From Rhexocercosporidium sp. MPI-PUGE-AT-0058 (Eukaryota; Ascomycota; Leotiomycetes; Helotiales), in assembly GCA_020746875.1 (NCBI GenBank), contig JAGTJL010000003.1, positions 1,984,001 through 2,048,000 on the forward strand: a DNA stretch of 64,000 nt. Direction: 5' to 3'. A program made the position numbers and the translations under genes. The notes beneath the pieces are model-generated. The model had not been told where the DNA came from, made no database searches, and saw nothing but the letters and a program-made list of their open reading frames with translations. This document shows positions 10,580 to 22,700 of this stretch, piece after piece. The number at the start of each line of letters is the position of its first letter. Position 1 is the first letter of the stretch.

Positions 10580-13048
10580 CAGCTGCTGGATTGGTCCAGC
10601 TGCGGGCACTTTTTGCTACAAAGTTGCGTTCACCCGATCTCAGAACACAGCAGTAGCTGTGGCCTCGAAAGGGAAGCTCACATGAGAGAGAGCATGCCAG
10701 CCAGTCGTATTCATCCAAAATGGGACATTAATTGCTCCTCGTCTCCAGATCTCCTTCCAAAGACGTTCTCGATGGGGTGGGCCTAGAATTAGAAGGATGC
10801 AAAGAGCGAGTGGTACCGTAGGATTTTACTCCACGTCTTGGTTACAATATTGAGGATTCTCCCAGGGATGTCTTGTCCTTCCCAGTGTTGGAAAAGGGAA
10901 GGGATGAGGAATGATTGACAGCTCGCATTTACACGTTTCTGCGGTCCCCAAAGGCCAAAGGGCTAAAGAGGAAGATTACAGCATCGTGATGCTGGCACAC
11001 GCAAGCCCTGAAAATCGTGTCTGCCTCTTCCCCATCTCCCTCGCGCCGTTGCGAAGTTCCGAAGCCACGACATTGCTTTTATGGCTCTCGCCCCGACAGC
11101 TTTTCTTCTCCGCTGCGGGCCGCCGTTCGAGCTGTCTGCAGCTACAGATGCGGCTTTCTCGAACACGGCAAGGACGGAAGAACGGTTCTTGCGAAACCGA
11201 GACGGACGAGCCTTTTGGTGTAAGTTTGTGACGAGAGGTGGTGAAATTGCACCAACCACCTGCAAGTCTTCTCCAGGGGTTCACGTCAAGCGCGAGGGGG
11301 AACCAAAGCCGTGGGAAGACGGCGCAGTTTCGAAAGAAAAGGTTAGTTTAACGGGTCGAGACTCAAGAGGAACCGCGCTGCGTAAGTCTGCGTTTTTGTG
11401 GGCTGTGGCAGTTGAGCACATTGTTATTGCCGCAGAACCAACGGAGCAGAAAGTGTACTGGAGAGCACCTTGCATTGGCATTTGCGGCCCTGTGTGTTTT
11501 ATACGCTGTGCTGTGCTGTACTGTGCTTGCTCATGCTTCCTACTGCTGCAAGGCAGGCACACCGCTAGAGAGGCCCTATCACCCGGCTGTGGATAGCTTC
11601 ATGGTGGCTTCAATGCACGTACGCAAGGCGAAGCAGTTTACAGGCCTTACAGACGCCGGTGGAGCAGTAGAGACCACTGAGGTATTCGAGCAGCCCTACT
11701 GCAGGGCGCTGGTCTTGCTGTAGTCAGCCGGCACTGATACGGGTGTTGGATGAGAAGCTGCTGCACAGGGAGGGAAAAGGGGAGAAGATCTAGAAGCTGG
11801 GAAAGGTACGGACAGCAAGACCAACTGCGAAGGGGATCAGTTGCGAGCCCATCAAGTTGGTTGCCAGAACCAGCGAGGGCTAAGTGATTGGTGTTTCTTC
11901 ACCAGGGCAAGCGGATGGCAATATCTCACTGCCCACAAGGCAAGGCAATTCAGCCTTTATCAGAGCATTTTTGTAATTCGTTTTGGATAAGGAGAGGAGA
12001 GGAGAGTTTCTCCAGCCAAAGCTATGCCACATCGAATTCGGCAGCGCCTCACGGGTGCTTGCATTGCTTGTTTCTCTCCCTTTTCTCGCCGAGGCGACAC
12101 TCCTGTCTACGCCTGTGCCAGTCTGATTCTTTGATCTCCTGCATCAACAGGTCTTTTGTTCTAAGGAATCATCCCGAAGATAGTTACTCAAGACTCAAGG
12201 AAGCAAAGCTCTTATCGTGACCGGCCAGCATAATCCATCGAAGGAGATACGTCAACTGAAAAGTCAGTGCAAAGAAAGTCTCCGTGTGAGACATCTCACA
12301 ATCAACGGCGCCTGGCGTTCTTAAAAGCAAAATGGGGGAGGCAGAGAAGCATGGGTAGGGGGAGGGAAAAGACGAGGCCGCCGTTCCATTCTTCACCCCT
12401 CCTTTCAAGCCCCGCCCTCTGTGCAACCAGCAATTACTTTTCAGTACTTCGTACGGCGCTTGTTCTATGCCCTTGGTGTCACTTCTGAATGCCACGGCTA
12501 TCCCGTTCTCGCTGCACGTCCATCCCAAGTACCCAGAGGCTTTCGAGAGATGCATCAGGGGTAACTTCGGACCTTGCATGGACTCCTGTCAGAATAACCT
12601 CTGTAGCCCACCAACCACCGCGGTTGTTGTCTCGTTTCACAACAAATCATAGTTGCTCGCTAAGTGCCCCTGAACTCTGCTTGATTAATTGTGCTCAAGT
12701 CAGCCATTATCCCCTCACCAGTCACCACTGAGTTGAGTGTAGTCCACTGCTGCTCTCAAGTCAAATCCACTTTACACTCACAAAGCCACTCCGTTGCCTG
12801 CCATGCCTCACTTCACCGGCACCAAATTCCTCCCTCGAGAGGAAAGTACATCCCGCTGTCCCAGACATGGGTTTTGGTTCGCCAGCCCGGACGTCGACGT
12901 TGCCCCCTGGCATCTCTCTATCTCCTCCCTGTCTCCCTGTCTGTCTCTGCCTCTGGCCCTCAGGGCCGAAAGCACCAGGCCTTTATCCCCTGCTAGACCT
13001 GGTCCCAGAATCCCCCCCGGGTCTTGGGACTTTTATACCAGCATCATG

Positions 13049-13112
13049 ACCAGGACCAGGACCAGGACAGGGCCAGGAGCCAGAGAAAGCCAGTAGCCAG
13101 GCAGGCAGGCAG
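13049..13112. repeat. Short tandem repeats (CCAGGA)n and (CAGG)n
   Basis: About three units of a CCAGGA hexamer near 13049-13070 and four units of CAGG near 13097-13112. They are simple repeats in the presumed upstream region of the CRIB gene. Confidence 0.6.
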
Positions 13113-14169
13113 GTCCTAGCTTGTGCTGGTCCGCACAGGGCGAGCTGCTATCAGTGCCCCTTAGGCAATCCTTCCAGAAATAATATCGTCGACCAGAGAC
13201 GAATGTGACATTAGAAGTATTGTATCCTCACATCAAATCACTCGCAGCCGCCCAATCTTGTTCGGAGACTCATCTACTTTCATACCTCACACCGGACAAA
13301 TTACTATCCTGTCCATCTCGTCAACTCTTCGGTACCCTTCCCTTCAGTCAGCCTCTTTTGTGTGTCGACGGCCAGCGAGAAGCAGATCTGTTCGCGAGAG
13401 GCTCCTACTTCCGTCCTTGCATGAAAGAGGGCTTAATCCAATCTGCATCTTCCAGGAGAGCTCCCTCATAGCTGCAGCGTCCTCACAACAGTCCCTCTCT
13501 CGTATCTCACCCCACCAAACTTTTCTTACCTGACCCATTGGACTCGACTACGCACCGCATTGTCCTCTATATCTATATTATGTGGTGTTGAAACTATTTC
13601 TCCCCTACTCGAGGTACGAAAACTTTGACTCTTTGCTCCCGCCTGTCCTGCCCAACACCAGACTTCCTGCACTTGAAATGTAGCAGAGGAACACCTCGTC
13701 TCTTGCTTCTGCTTCCCTGCCCCATTCGGACACGATTATCCTTGTGGGTATATGACGGGGAATCAATTTCCTTAACATCGCTGTCCGATCACACCCATGT
13801 TATAGCACGATTGTTATAGGACCAGCATACTAAGAAGTCCCCCCAGCCAGAACGCCATCTTGTACAAGAGGAGAAGGATACCAACCCGTGCCGCCGTCTG
13901 GCTCGACAATCGAATGTGGAACGACCTTGATAAAAAAAATCTAAGATATATCCAAAGCAGCGCGTTCTGAAAGTAGTTGCCCGGCTGTCTAGACTTCTCG
14001 ACTTGTTGGAGCCGACACGCGACAGGAATATCCAACAAAATTCTTCCGCATATTGCTTGGGGTTCCCCGGCTTCCTCATCAATCCTTTAAATATACCTCT
14101 CCACCAGGATCCAATTATTCGCATTTGACCTCGCCAGTTGTCGCTCCTGCAATCTACTCGCCTATCAAC

Positions 14170-16695
14170 ATGTTTTCGTTTGGAGGTGGAAAGGCTCCTT
14201 ACCCCACCGTCTACACCGTCAGTTCACCGAAGAAGTCGTCTAAGAAAGACACTCATCCTCCGTCGCCTCTGAGAGAATCGCCTTCGTCTCCAGATTCCCT
14301 TGAACCTGCAATCGATGGACCACCGTCCCCCGAACGGATACGTGCCTATACTGAGCAGATGAAGCGAAGCTCAATATTCGGCAATAACTCTAGGACAAAT
14401 ACTCTTTCATCTGGTGCCTCTTCATCCCGCTCCCGCGAATCGACCATTGCTTCAACGGATAATGTGAGCCTGTCTCGACGTTCATCTAGTCGATCCAACA
14501 CCAGCAGTATGCTTCGCCATGACAGACCAGAGAGTGTTCAGATATTTGGATCGCTATTTTCTCGAAGTGCGAGAAAAACGAAACGAGACACCCAGAATGT
14601 CGGCTTGCGCAGTGCGTCTTCAATTGGTCTAGATGATATGGTAGTCGAAGAGGGTTCTGCGAAAGATCAGTACTATGGAAAAAAAGGCAGTTTCCGACGC
14701 CGGCACATGATTTCTAGTCCATACAACTTTCAGCATGTTACTCACACTCGGCAAGAACATCTGCCAGACCTTGGTCGAACGAGCCGGACCGAACTTGTCT
14801 CAGAGTTCTCAGCTATGCGAGCATCCCAAGTACCAACAAATGGTGAGCTAAAGGGTATCAGGGCTGAGGACTTGCACTTCGAGAACTTCTCTTCCGAAGC
14901 TTTGAGCGTTCCCCCCAGCGAAGAAGCTCCTGTTGCTACTTCTCCTCAGACAAGTCCTCAACGGCGGGGTGTCAGCAAGTCTGTTCAACCCCCTCAACTC
15001 TCCCCTCAGCGAGCAATGGGGTATGCCAAATCACATGACAATCTGAGAATAGCACCACCTCGACCTCCTCGCTCTCCACTGTCACCAACTTGTCCACTAG
15101 CACTGCCGGCGAGGACTTCCTCCCGCACAGCGTCAGTACTCTTCGATACTTTCGATCCTCTGGCTACGACAACTATTGCGAGACCACACACGAACGGAGG
15201 ATTCCGCAAGCCAGCGCCGTTTATTCTTCCTTCACCGCCATCAACTTCGGATGAGCAGGAAGATGGCACACATGCAGTGACAACACCCAGCGATGAGGCA
15301 TGGCCATTGACAGCATCATTGTCTGGAAATTTTGGCAATGAGCTGGCTGATGTCCAAGAGGAAGAAGAGGACGTAATGTCGAAGAGGTCGTCGCGATTGT
15401 CGACTGCTAGCGCCGAGCTGAGAATGTCTCAGTCTGTGCCAGCGCTTCGACTCAAATCCCAGGTGCAATCGCTTGATAGGTCAGAGGCACGCATGTCCAC
15501 GACTCTGGGACAACCTCTAACCGCGGCCACATTCTCAGCCCCCAGGCAAACACCAACATCGCCTGGCTTCCAATTCAGCGACTCATGGGAATCAGATATC
15601 GATTGGTGTTATGAGAATGGAGAAGAGAGCTGTGGCTACGACGTTTGGTCTGAAGGTTGTGGAAATGCTACAGAGACAAATGCAACCGCTGCTCAACCTC
15701 AGCTCCAGTTGAGTCTTCAGACCGAAGAGCGCACTTACCGTGGACGCTTCCGGCCTTCTCTCTTGGTGTCGTCAGCTTGCGATGCACCTGAGCTTTCACC
15801 AGGATCCTTCACATCCACCCCTTCTTCCGACCCTCGAACACCCGCGAACTTTTTGCGACCAAGCCATATCCGGTCCCCTTCGCATGCTTCGTCCTTCAAG
15901 GAGTCGCATGGCTTCCACCTCTCACCCACGCTTCTCATCCCTACTGATTTCCAATCACAGATGGAGCAGGATGCCATTTACACCGAGCATTACGGCAACG
16001 ACTCGTCCAACGGTGCGATTTTCATGCAGGACTCGTACGTTCATGCAATCTCTCCTGTCGACGAAGGCGAGTCAAGTACTTCTTCATACCGCTCATCTGA
16101 TTTCTCTCGTCGCTCTGCGCGAAGTTCATCGAGCACACGTGCCTCTGGCACATCTAGAGCAAGCCAGGACTCGATGATGTTGCTTCGCCGCTCATCGAGC
16201 ACGACCCATGCCCATCGTAGCATCGGGTCCAACTCCTCTCTTCCAGACCTTGTCCCTTCAACACTTCGTCAGATTGATCATGATTTGTCTACAAACATCT
16301 CTGTGTTGACGGGCTTGGATGATGTTGTTGACTCTGCTCCCTCTCCAGAAATCGGAGGATCAACCCCAACCCTCGCTTTGATACAACATCGCCGTAACAA
16401 GTCTCTCATTGTTGAGAGAGAACTCCGCAACGGGGAGACTCAATCCGTTCTTTCAACTTCCACTGCGCACAGCAAAGATGCCATTGATGTATCAGGCAGC
16501 TTGAGCCCAGTTGCAGAGGCTTTCCCCCATCTCCCCGCGGAGGGCAAGGCACCAAACCACGAACGAAAGACCTCGGCACCAGAGCCGGTTGCACCTCTCC
16601 GCGAGTTCAAAGGGAGAGCCCGAGCTTCGACTGCTGCTGCCGCCATGGTCAGTGGAAAGCGTCGGGGAAGCTACATGCTCTTTCCCCAAATATAA
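14170..16695 (+). CDS. CRIB-domain, Ser-rich putative Cdc42/Rac effector, 841 aa
   Basis: A single open frame. The ATG at 14170 (CAACATGTTT) is the first in frame; the frame is open a little further 5' but without an ATG. Residues 181-193, ISSPYNFQHVTHT, match the CRIB consensus I-S-x-P-x-x-F-x-H-x-x-H, which binds GTP-loaded Cdc42 or Rac. It is preceded by a basic stretch (KKGSFRRRH), typical of CRIB proteins that also touch acidic membranes. The rest is low-complexity, rich in Ser, Pro, Thr and Arg, with many SP/TP sites. A distinct acidic-aromatic block near residue 473, SWESDIDWCYENGEES, stands out as a likely conserved motif. No kinase domain follows, so this is a Gic-like or scaffold-type effector, not a PAK. 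The protein probably works at sites of polarised growth. Its upstream gap of nearly 8 kb suggests complex control. Confidence 0.8.
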   Translation: MFSFGGGKAPYPTVYTVSSPKKSSKKDTHPPSPLRESPSSPDSLEPAIDGPPSPERIRAYTEQMKRSSIFGNNSRTNTLSSGASSSRSRESTIASTDNVSLSRRSSSRSNTSSMLRHDRPESVQIFGSLFSRSARKTKRDTQNVGLRSASSIGLDDMVVEEGSAKDQYYGKKGSFRRRHMISSPYNFQHVTHTRQEHLPDLGRTSRTELVSEFSAMRASQVPTNGELKGIRAEDLHFENFSSEALSVPPSEEAPVATSPQTSPQRRGVSKSVQPPQLSPQRAMGYAKSHDNLRIAPPRPPRSPLSPTCPLALPARTSSRTASVLFDTFDPLATTTIARPHTNGGFRKPAPFILPSPPSTSDEQEDGTHAVTTPSDEAWPLTASLSGNFGNELADVQEEEEDVMSKRSSRLSTASAELRMSQSVPALRLKSQVQSLDRSEARMSTTLGQPLTAATFSAPRQTPTSPGFQFSDSWESDIDWCYENGEESCGYDVWSEGCGNATETNATAAQPQLQLSLQTEERTYRGRFRPSLLVSSACDAPELSPGSFTSTPSSDPRTPANFLRPSHIRSPSHASSFKESHGFHLSPTLLIPTDFQSQMEQDAIYTEHYGNDSSNGAIFMQDSYVHAISPVDEGESSTSSYRSSDFSRRSARSSSSTRASGTSRASQDSMMLLRRSSSTTHAHRSIGSNSSLPDLVPSTLRQIDHDLSTNISVLTGLDDVVDSAPSPEIGGSTPTLALIQHRRNKSLIVERELRNGETQSVLSTSTAHSKDAIDVSGSLSPVAEAFPHLPAEGKAPNHERKTSAPEPVAPLREFKGRARASTAAAAMVSGKRRGSYMLFPQI

Positions 16696-19600
16696 ACAGC
16701 CATATCCACCAAGATATGAACTGCGCCAAATTTTGCGTGACAAAAACGGTGCCACATAAGCACCAGCAGTGAATCCAGACAATATCTCCCTGGATCAACG
16801 ACGACCGAAATGTTTGATATGATTTGATGTATTTCCTTGTTATCTTTTCTCCCATTTGCACACATTTGTGTCAAAATTTTATCGTGTTGGCTTTTTGGAG
16901 TGTATCAGAAGGACGGGCATCAAGCTAAGCTGGACCAAGCTTGCAGGAAAGAGAAAAGCAGCATTGCGTTTTATATGGAAAGGAATCCGGAGACTGTACA
17001 ACTATTCTCTACTGTCTTTGACCGACCTCTTTTTGTTTCGAGGCTCTTCTTTCTTGCTCGTGTTTTCTTTTGTTTTATTGCCGCTTGTCTGAACGGATGG
17101 CAATTGTATGGTATGGATCTGGGAATTCATTGGGCAGGGCCTGGTCTAGGTCTGGATGGGACGGGCATCTTGGAACGGAAATTGGTGGGTACGAACACGA
17201 TACAGATGGAATCTGTTTGGGGATAAGAGTACAGCAGAGCGGGGATGATCACAGCTTCGATGAGTGGCTGGTTGATCGGCTTGCTGGTACCTTATATGGA
17301 AGCGGAGCGGGCATTTGGGATGGTGACGAACGAGACGACTTTCAAATACCTCTTTTACCACAAGGAAGAGTGGTGATGGACAATACGCGAGCCAGGCGAG
17401 CAAGCAGTCTCTTGTAGGAGGACTGACTACATGTGTGTGATAGGTGAAGAGCGAAGAGTGGAGATTTTTGTACAATTTCTTGTGCTACACGCACTACATG
17501 GGAAGGGCTTCTTGTTACTACTACGGTATAGAGAGACAGATGGACAATAGTAGATTCTACCCCTTGCCAGGGGAGCCTCTTTGGGCAAGATTTGAAAAAT
17601 ACATACCAAAATCGAAACAACCACCCCCTCCTATGTTTCCAATTGTTCTTGTGACACTAATTCCTCCGGGTTGAATTGGAAGTACCAAAGTACCTTCCTC
17701 AAAGTCTTGTCAATTACGCTCACTCGAGACCCAAGTAACCAACAGAGATTCCTTCCAGTAGATTGCTTCATTGGGCAATACTAGGCAGGTTACAGTGTAC
17801 ACCTCCCATATGTTGCAGTTCATCTAAGACAAAAAATCAATGTAGAGAGGCTCTGAAAATACTTCTCTTCTACCTACATCGCATTTATGTGTCAACTACC
17901 GCCTGCCGCTCCATCGACCTGTCATCGCCATCCCGTCAAATCCATATACCTCCACGTCCATCTCAAGCTCAAGCCACCTCCGGCAGAGCCATAATCAGAA
18001 AGTCTCATTTACTATACCGATAAATGAGGTATGCTACACTTCGTCTTATATGAATCTTCAATACTCCAATCCCCTCCCATCCTACTTGTCCCTCTCGATT
18101 TCTATCAAGCCATAAGAACCAAGAACGTTCCAGCCTTTAAGCACAAGACTAAAACAACCATGAATCCCGCACAGACTGACAGACCATGTCTCATCTCATC
18201 TCATACCAGCCCCATCCCACCCCAATCTCAATCCCAATCTCCATCCCGCCTCTAATCTTCAGCCTCAGACCAAATAATCCCCAAACAAACCCCCATTCCC
18301 CTTTCCAAAATGCAAACCTCCCCGCCCCCGTTCCATGCCCTCCCAGCCCTACCATAAACAGCAATCCCTTCCCCTTTGTCCCTACGATATGTACAAAAAG
18401 TACACGGCATCAGAATCGCGGGCTGGTATCAGATCCGTGGGGGGTTGCCTTTATTGTACGCATAGGTTAAGAGGCGGCTGCACTCACTCAGATAGCAGAC
18501 GGCCGAATCCATGATATCAATACAGTACCATCACACTGCGGCTCTCACTACTCATAGAACCGCACATGCTTGTCCATTCATCTCTTATCCAGTGAACAAA
18601 CCCAATGAGCTCCACCAATTCGTAAGAGAGAGAAAAGACGCCCTAGAGTAGCAGTATCGAAATCTTAAGTTGGCAAAGGAGACACATACTCAACCAACCA
18701 ACTCTTCTTTACTGTACCTACCGTCCGTACGTACATACATGGTACATACCAAGGTACATTATGCATCTATCTCAAGTAAGCTAGTCACCAAGCTTCATTT
18801 ATTGATTCTTTTCGTGAATGACTGCATCGAACGGATAGCGCAATAAGGTACATGAAACGAAACCCTGCTCGCCATCCCGACCCGCCCTGCGTTGCGTTGC
18901 GTTACGCTGTGCTTGCTGCATGGTGCGGCCGGCCATTGACCGGCCCTCCTTCCATGCGTTCTGTACCGACAACCTGGTCCCGCATATGTAATAGCAGGTA
19001 TATAAATCACACGCGGGCCAGGCCTGCATTCGTTCCGCATGGAAGCAGAGAAACGGTGGGGAAAAGACGGCAAATGGAAAAAAGAGTAGCAACAAGCAGC
19101 GGCTAAAAAGAAGTTGTCCGGAAAAGGAGTCTAGAGTCCAGTACTTTACCAAAAAGAAGTGATTCGGAAAGGCAACCAGGGAGCCCAGAATCTAGATCGA
19201 GTGCGCAAGGACTAGCCCTGTCAGATCAAAAAGCATTTGCTATCCCAAGAGGGAAGTTTCCAACCAACTTCACATGCACATGTCATGTCATGTATTATAA
19301 GCGAGGGAGTTATCTGGTCTGGCAGGTAGATAGGAACGTATGCAGGCAGGCAAGTAGGTAGGTAGGTAGGTATCAGAATTGAGGTTATATTGAGCTCCTG
19401 TTAAGATGAGACCAGCGCCCATTTCCCTCCCAAACCAGCTCGATCTCCAGATACTTTTACACCAAACAAAACATACATGTTCCGTCCGCCCATTGAGCTG
19501 CGACTCCGGAAAGGACGATGTGATGAGATGCAACCCAACGCAGCACTCAGCTGTGCAAGGAAGAAGCGGGGAGATGAGATTGCCAACAGACCGCGACGCT

Positions 19601-19728
19601 GTCTCCGATACTCCGGTCTCGCCCCCCAAATCCCAAATGAATGTCCAACTTACGATGGCAGCGTGACATCCGAGATCGCCATCGTGAACATTCCCCGTCC
19701 GAAATTTTTGACAAGGTAGTGGATATGT
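16696..19728. other. 3-kb convergent gap, no gene seen
   Basis: This lies between the ends of two converging genes (CRIB protein, + and CTR9, -), where a few hundred bases would be usual. Open frames are short and of random composition. Sequence features are CT/CA-rich stretches near 18.2 kb, repeated GTAC/TACATA motifs near 18.72 kb, GCGTT tandem units near 18.89 kb, and a GTAG microsatellite listed separately. I see no RNA gene. Confidence 0.55.
19354..19372. repeat. (GTAG)n microsatellite
   Basis: About four and a half perfect GTAG units, preceded by CAGG units at 19342-19350. Simple tetranucleotide repeats downstream of CTR9. Confidence 0.7.
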
Positions 19729-22700
19729 CTACTCGTCATCCGAGTCTGCCATAGGTGTATCAGCTGTATCACCGTTGGCCGTTGCAGGTGAGTCTTCTTT
19801 TGCAGGTGCGGGAGCGGCAGCAGCATCCTCATCTTCGTCGTCATCATCCGAATCGATCATTGCCCGTCGACTCTTGCGTTTCGAGGCTGCAGGAGCGGAA
19901 ACAGTCTCTTCCTCGCTTCCTGCATCGATGTCCATATCGTTGGCATCATCTCCAACATCATCGTCCATTTCCCTTGCCGCAGCGGCCTCACCATCACTAT
20001 CACTCTCCACCACAATCTCACTACTCTTGAATTTGTTGGGCTTCTCTTGAGCCGCCTTTCTCGCCAATTTCCTTTTCTTTGGCTTGGGCTTTTCCTCGTC
20101 GCTATCGCCACCACTGCCCCGGCGATTTCTGCGTCGGGGCTCCCCTCCGCTCTCATCATCATCTGTGATTCCGTCATCGTTCTTCTTCTTTCGCTTCCCA
20201 CCAGCGCCACCAGCGCGAGGCTTCTTCTTCCGCTTGACTTTGTCGCCAGTTTCGCTGTCGGTGGTGAGCTCTGCAGCTTCCCTAGCTCGTTCTTCTTCGT
20301 ATCGTGCATCGGCCAACTCTCGGTCTCTCTCAGCAATCTTCTGTCTCTCCTCGGCAATCTTGAGTTTACGCGCACGCTCGGCTTCTTCGGCAGCAACTCG
20401 GGCGTCTTCGCGTTTCTTGAGCTCAATTTCTCGGGCCTGCTTCGAAGCGAGCAATTTCTCGGCATTTTTCTCCTCAAACTCCTTCTGGGCCTGTATTGAG
20501 CGATCGAGTTGCTTACGCATGGTGTTTCGCGCCATGTTCGCTCGCTGTTCGATGTCGTGTTTTGGGTAAGGTGTCGAAGGATGTTGAGCAATAGCCTCCA
20601 GAGATTCAATGGCTTCCTCCAGTCCATCAGCGGCAGCTTGCACCTCGGCTAGTGTTCTTTGCATTTCGGTAAGACTGTAGACGGTCGCAGCAAGTTGGAT
20701 CTGCACAAAAGCAACGTTGAACTTGAAATGTATCTGATCGGGGGCAATTGCTAGAGCCTAGAACTTGTTAATGTGAAGTTCATTAGGTAGCGACTTCAAA
20801 CTCACCTTCTGAGAGTAGTCCAAAGCATTTCTGAATGCCTGTGAATTCTTCTCTGCCTTTCCCTTCAAGAGCCATGTTCGACCTAGACAAGCAAGTATTT
20901 GTGCATCGTGCGATCGGTCCTTCGACAATGCAAGCTCGTAATGCTCAATAGCTTTAGAATATTGTCTCAACTCCGCAAAAATGTGACCAAGGTTGACGAA
21001 GACGCTTGGATCCTTGACAGTGTCCCTGACCTTGATGAAGATCGTCAAAGCAGTCTTGTAATCTTTCTTGTCTTCTACCAAGGCAATAGCGATGCCTTGA
21101 GCAGCATATGCATTCTGGGGGTCCAGTTGCAGAGCCTTTTCGAAGAACTCCACGGCCTTAATGTACATGTTGCTTCGCTTTTGCTTCTCCTGTTCCGTCT
21201 CGCGACGCATTTCACGCGCGCTCATGAGGTAGAGATTACCCATGCCAATCAGAGCATATCGATCATGCTTCTCATATTGCTGTAGTGTGTGCTTGTAATG
21301 ACGAAGCTCGGGATCTTCGGAAACATGGCCCTTCTTCCTCGAGTTGACCTTCCCAAGATACCAGCCGTACAGTGCTCGCACTTCCAGATCTGCAGAAGAG
21401 TCTTGGTAGAGTTTGCCGATAGCCTTGGGACCATCTTCTGTTGGATTTTGACGCAGAGCGATGTATGCAAGCCGAGTTCTCGCATCGGTGTAGTCACTGT
21501 GACGGGTGAGCAGACCTTCGTAGACTGTTTTGGCTTCATCGAGTAGTCCACTGGCCTCGTAGGTTCGGCCTAGATTGTAACTGATGGTCGTTACAAGAGC
21601 ATCCGTGTCCATCTCCTCTTGCTTCTCTCCGACCTTAATACAAGCGCTCAATGCAACTTGAAACATGTCTCGGGCCTGTTCATACTTCTCGGCTTGATAG
21701 TAGAAACATCCAATGTTATTGAGGAGCTGAGGTGGTAGACCTTCGCGAAGAGTATTCTTGAAATTGGCTTCCTCTTCTGGGTCTTTGGGCTTCTCCTCTT
21801 CAGGAATCTGATCATATTCGAGTTGTTCGACTTGCTGCAAGCATTGCAAGCTTTTCTCGGGTTGATCGGTCTCGTAGAGGCGTGCCAGATTCAGAAGAAC
21901 GGATGCATCTGGTACAAGGTTCTTCTTTGAATCTTTCCAGGCTGTTCGCACACTCTCCAGATACCCAACAGCCTTCTTGAATTCGGTCGACTTTTCCTCT
22001 TTAGCACCGGTTGGCTGGCTATGAAATACCTCCTCGGCATACAGAGTGCCTAAGAGAATCATGGCTTCGACGTTTTTTGATTGTTGAATGATCTTCTCCA
22101 GTCTCAACTTGGCCTCTCCAAAGTCGCTCTTTAGCACGGACAGTTGAGCTGCGCCGAATTTTGCAGGAAGATATCCACGATCAGCTCCACCTCTGGCCTC
22201 ATCAGCTCGTCGGTAGTAGTCCGCTGCTCGCTCGTATTCGTCCTCGTAATGCTCCTTTCGAGCCAATAGATACCATCCGTCACTTGCAATAGCATTTACA
22301 TCCGTGTATTGAATGGCCTTGTGTGCGAGAGTATCGACATTGGGTAACGACTTTCGTGACAAAAAGTATCCAGCGAATGTGGCACAGGTTAATGGTAGGT
22401 CCTTATCCGCCTTGAACGCCTTTTGTGTGTATTCGGTCATTGCCTTCTTGTACAGCTTGAGGAACTCTGGTCCGTTTGTCGGTACATGGGAGCTCTGATC
22501 GAGGTAGAACAGACCGAGGAGGATATTTGCGATCTTCGAATCCGGATTGATCTCCAGGGCACGCTCCCAGGCATTCTTTGCGTCTTCCTTGAATCCCAAC
22601 ATCCAGAAGCAGCAGCCAATCCCAATTCGTGGATCTGGGTCTACCAATTCCGGCATCTTGAGAAGAGCGTCCTGGTAGCCTTCCAGCGCCTCCGCATATT

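Larger units (their letters stand above)
6149..14169. other. 8-kb gene-free upstream region
   Basis: No open frame in these 8 kb has protein-like composition, and I could not assemble any multi-exon gene. The left end (to about 6.5 kb) is the promoter of the M18 gene. From about 9 kb the base composition rises in G and C and becomes CT-rich toward 13.2-14.17 kb, as expected of a promoter and long 5' leader of the CRIB gene that starts at 14170. The longest open frame (11081-11596, 171 codons) is Arg-, Ser- and Cys-rich with no recognisable pattern. A paired GATA element and short tandem repeats are listed separately. A non-coding transcript is possible but not demonstrable by eye. Confidence 0.6.

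Noticed and set aside
11081..11596. 171-codon plus-strand open frame in the 8-kb gap
   Set aside because: The longest frame in the gap, but Arg/Ser/Cys-rich with no pattern, no intron context and overlapping frames of similar length on both strands.
14053..14169. Upstream extension of the CRIB frame
   Set aside because: It would begin at TTG; the ATG at 14170 has a better context and gives a sensible N-terminus.
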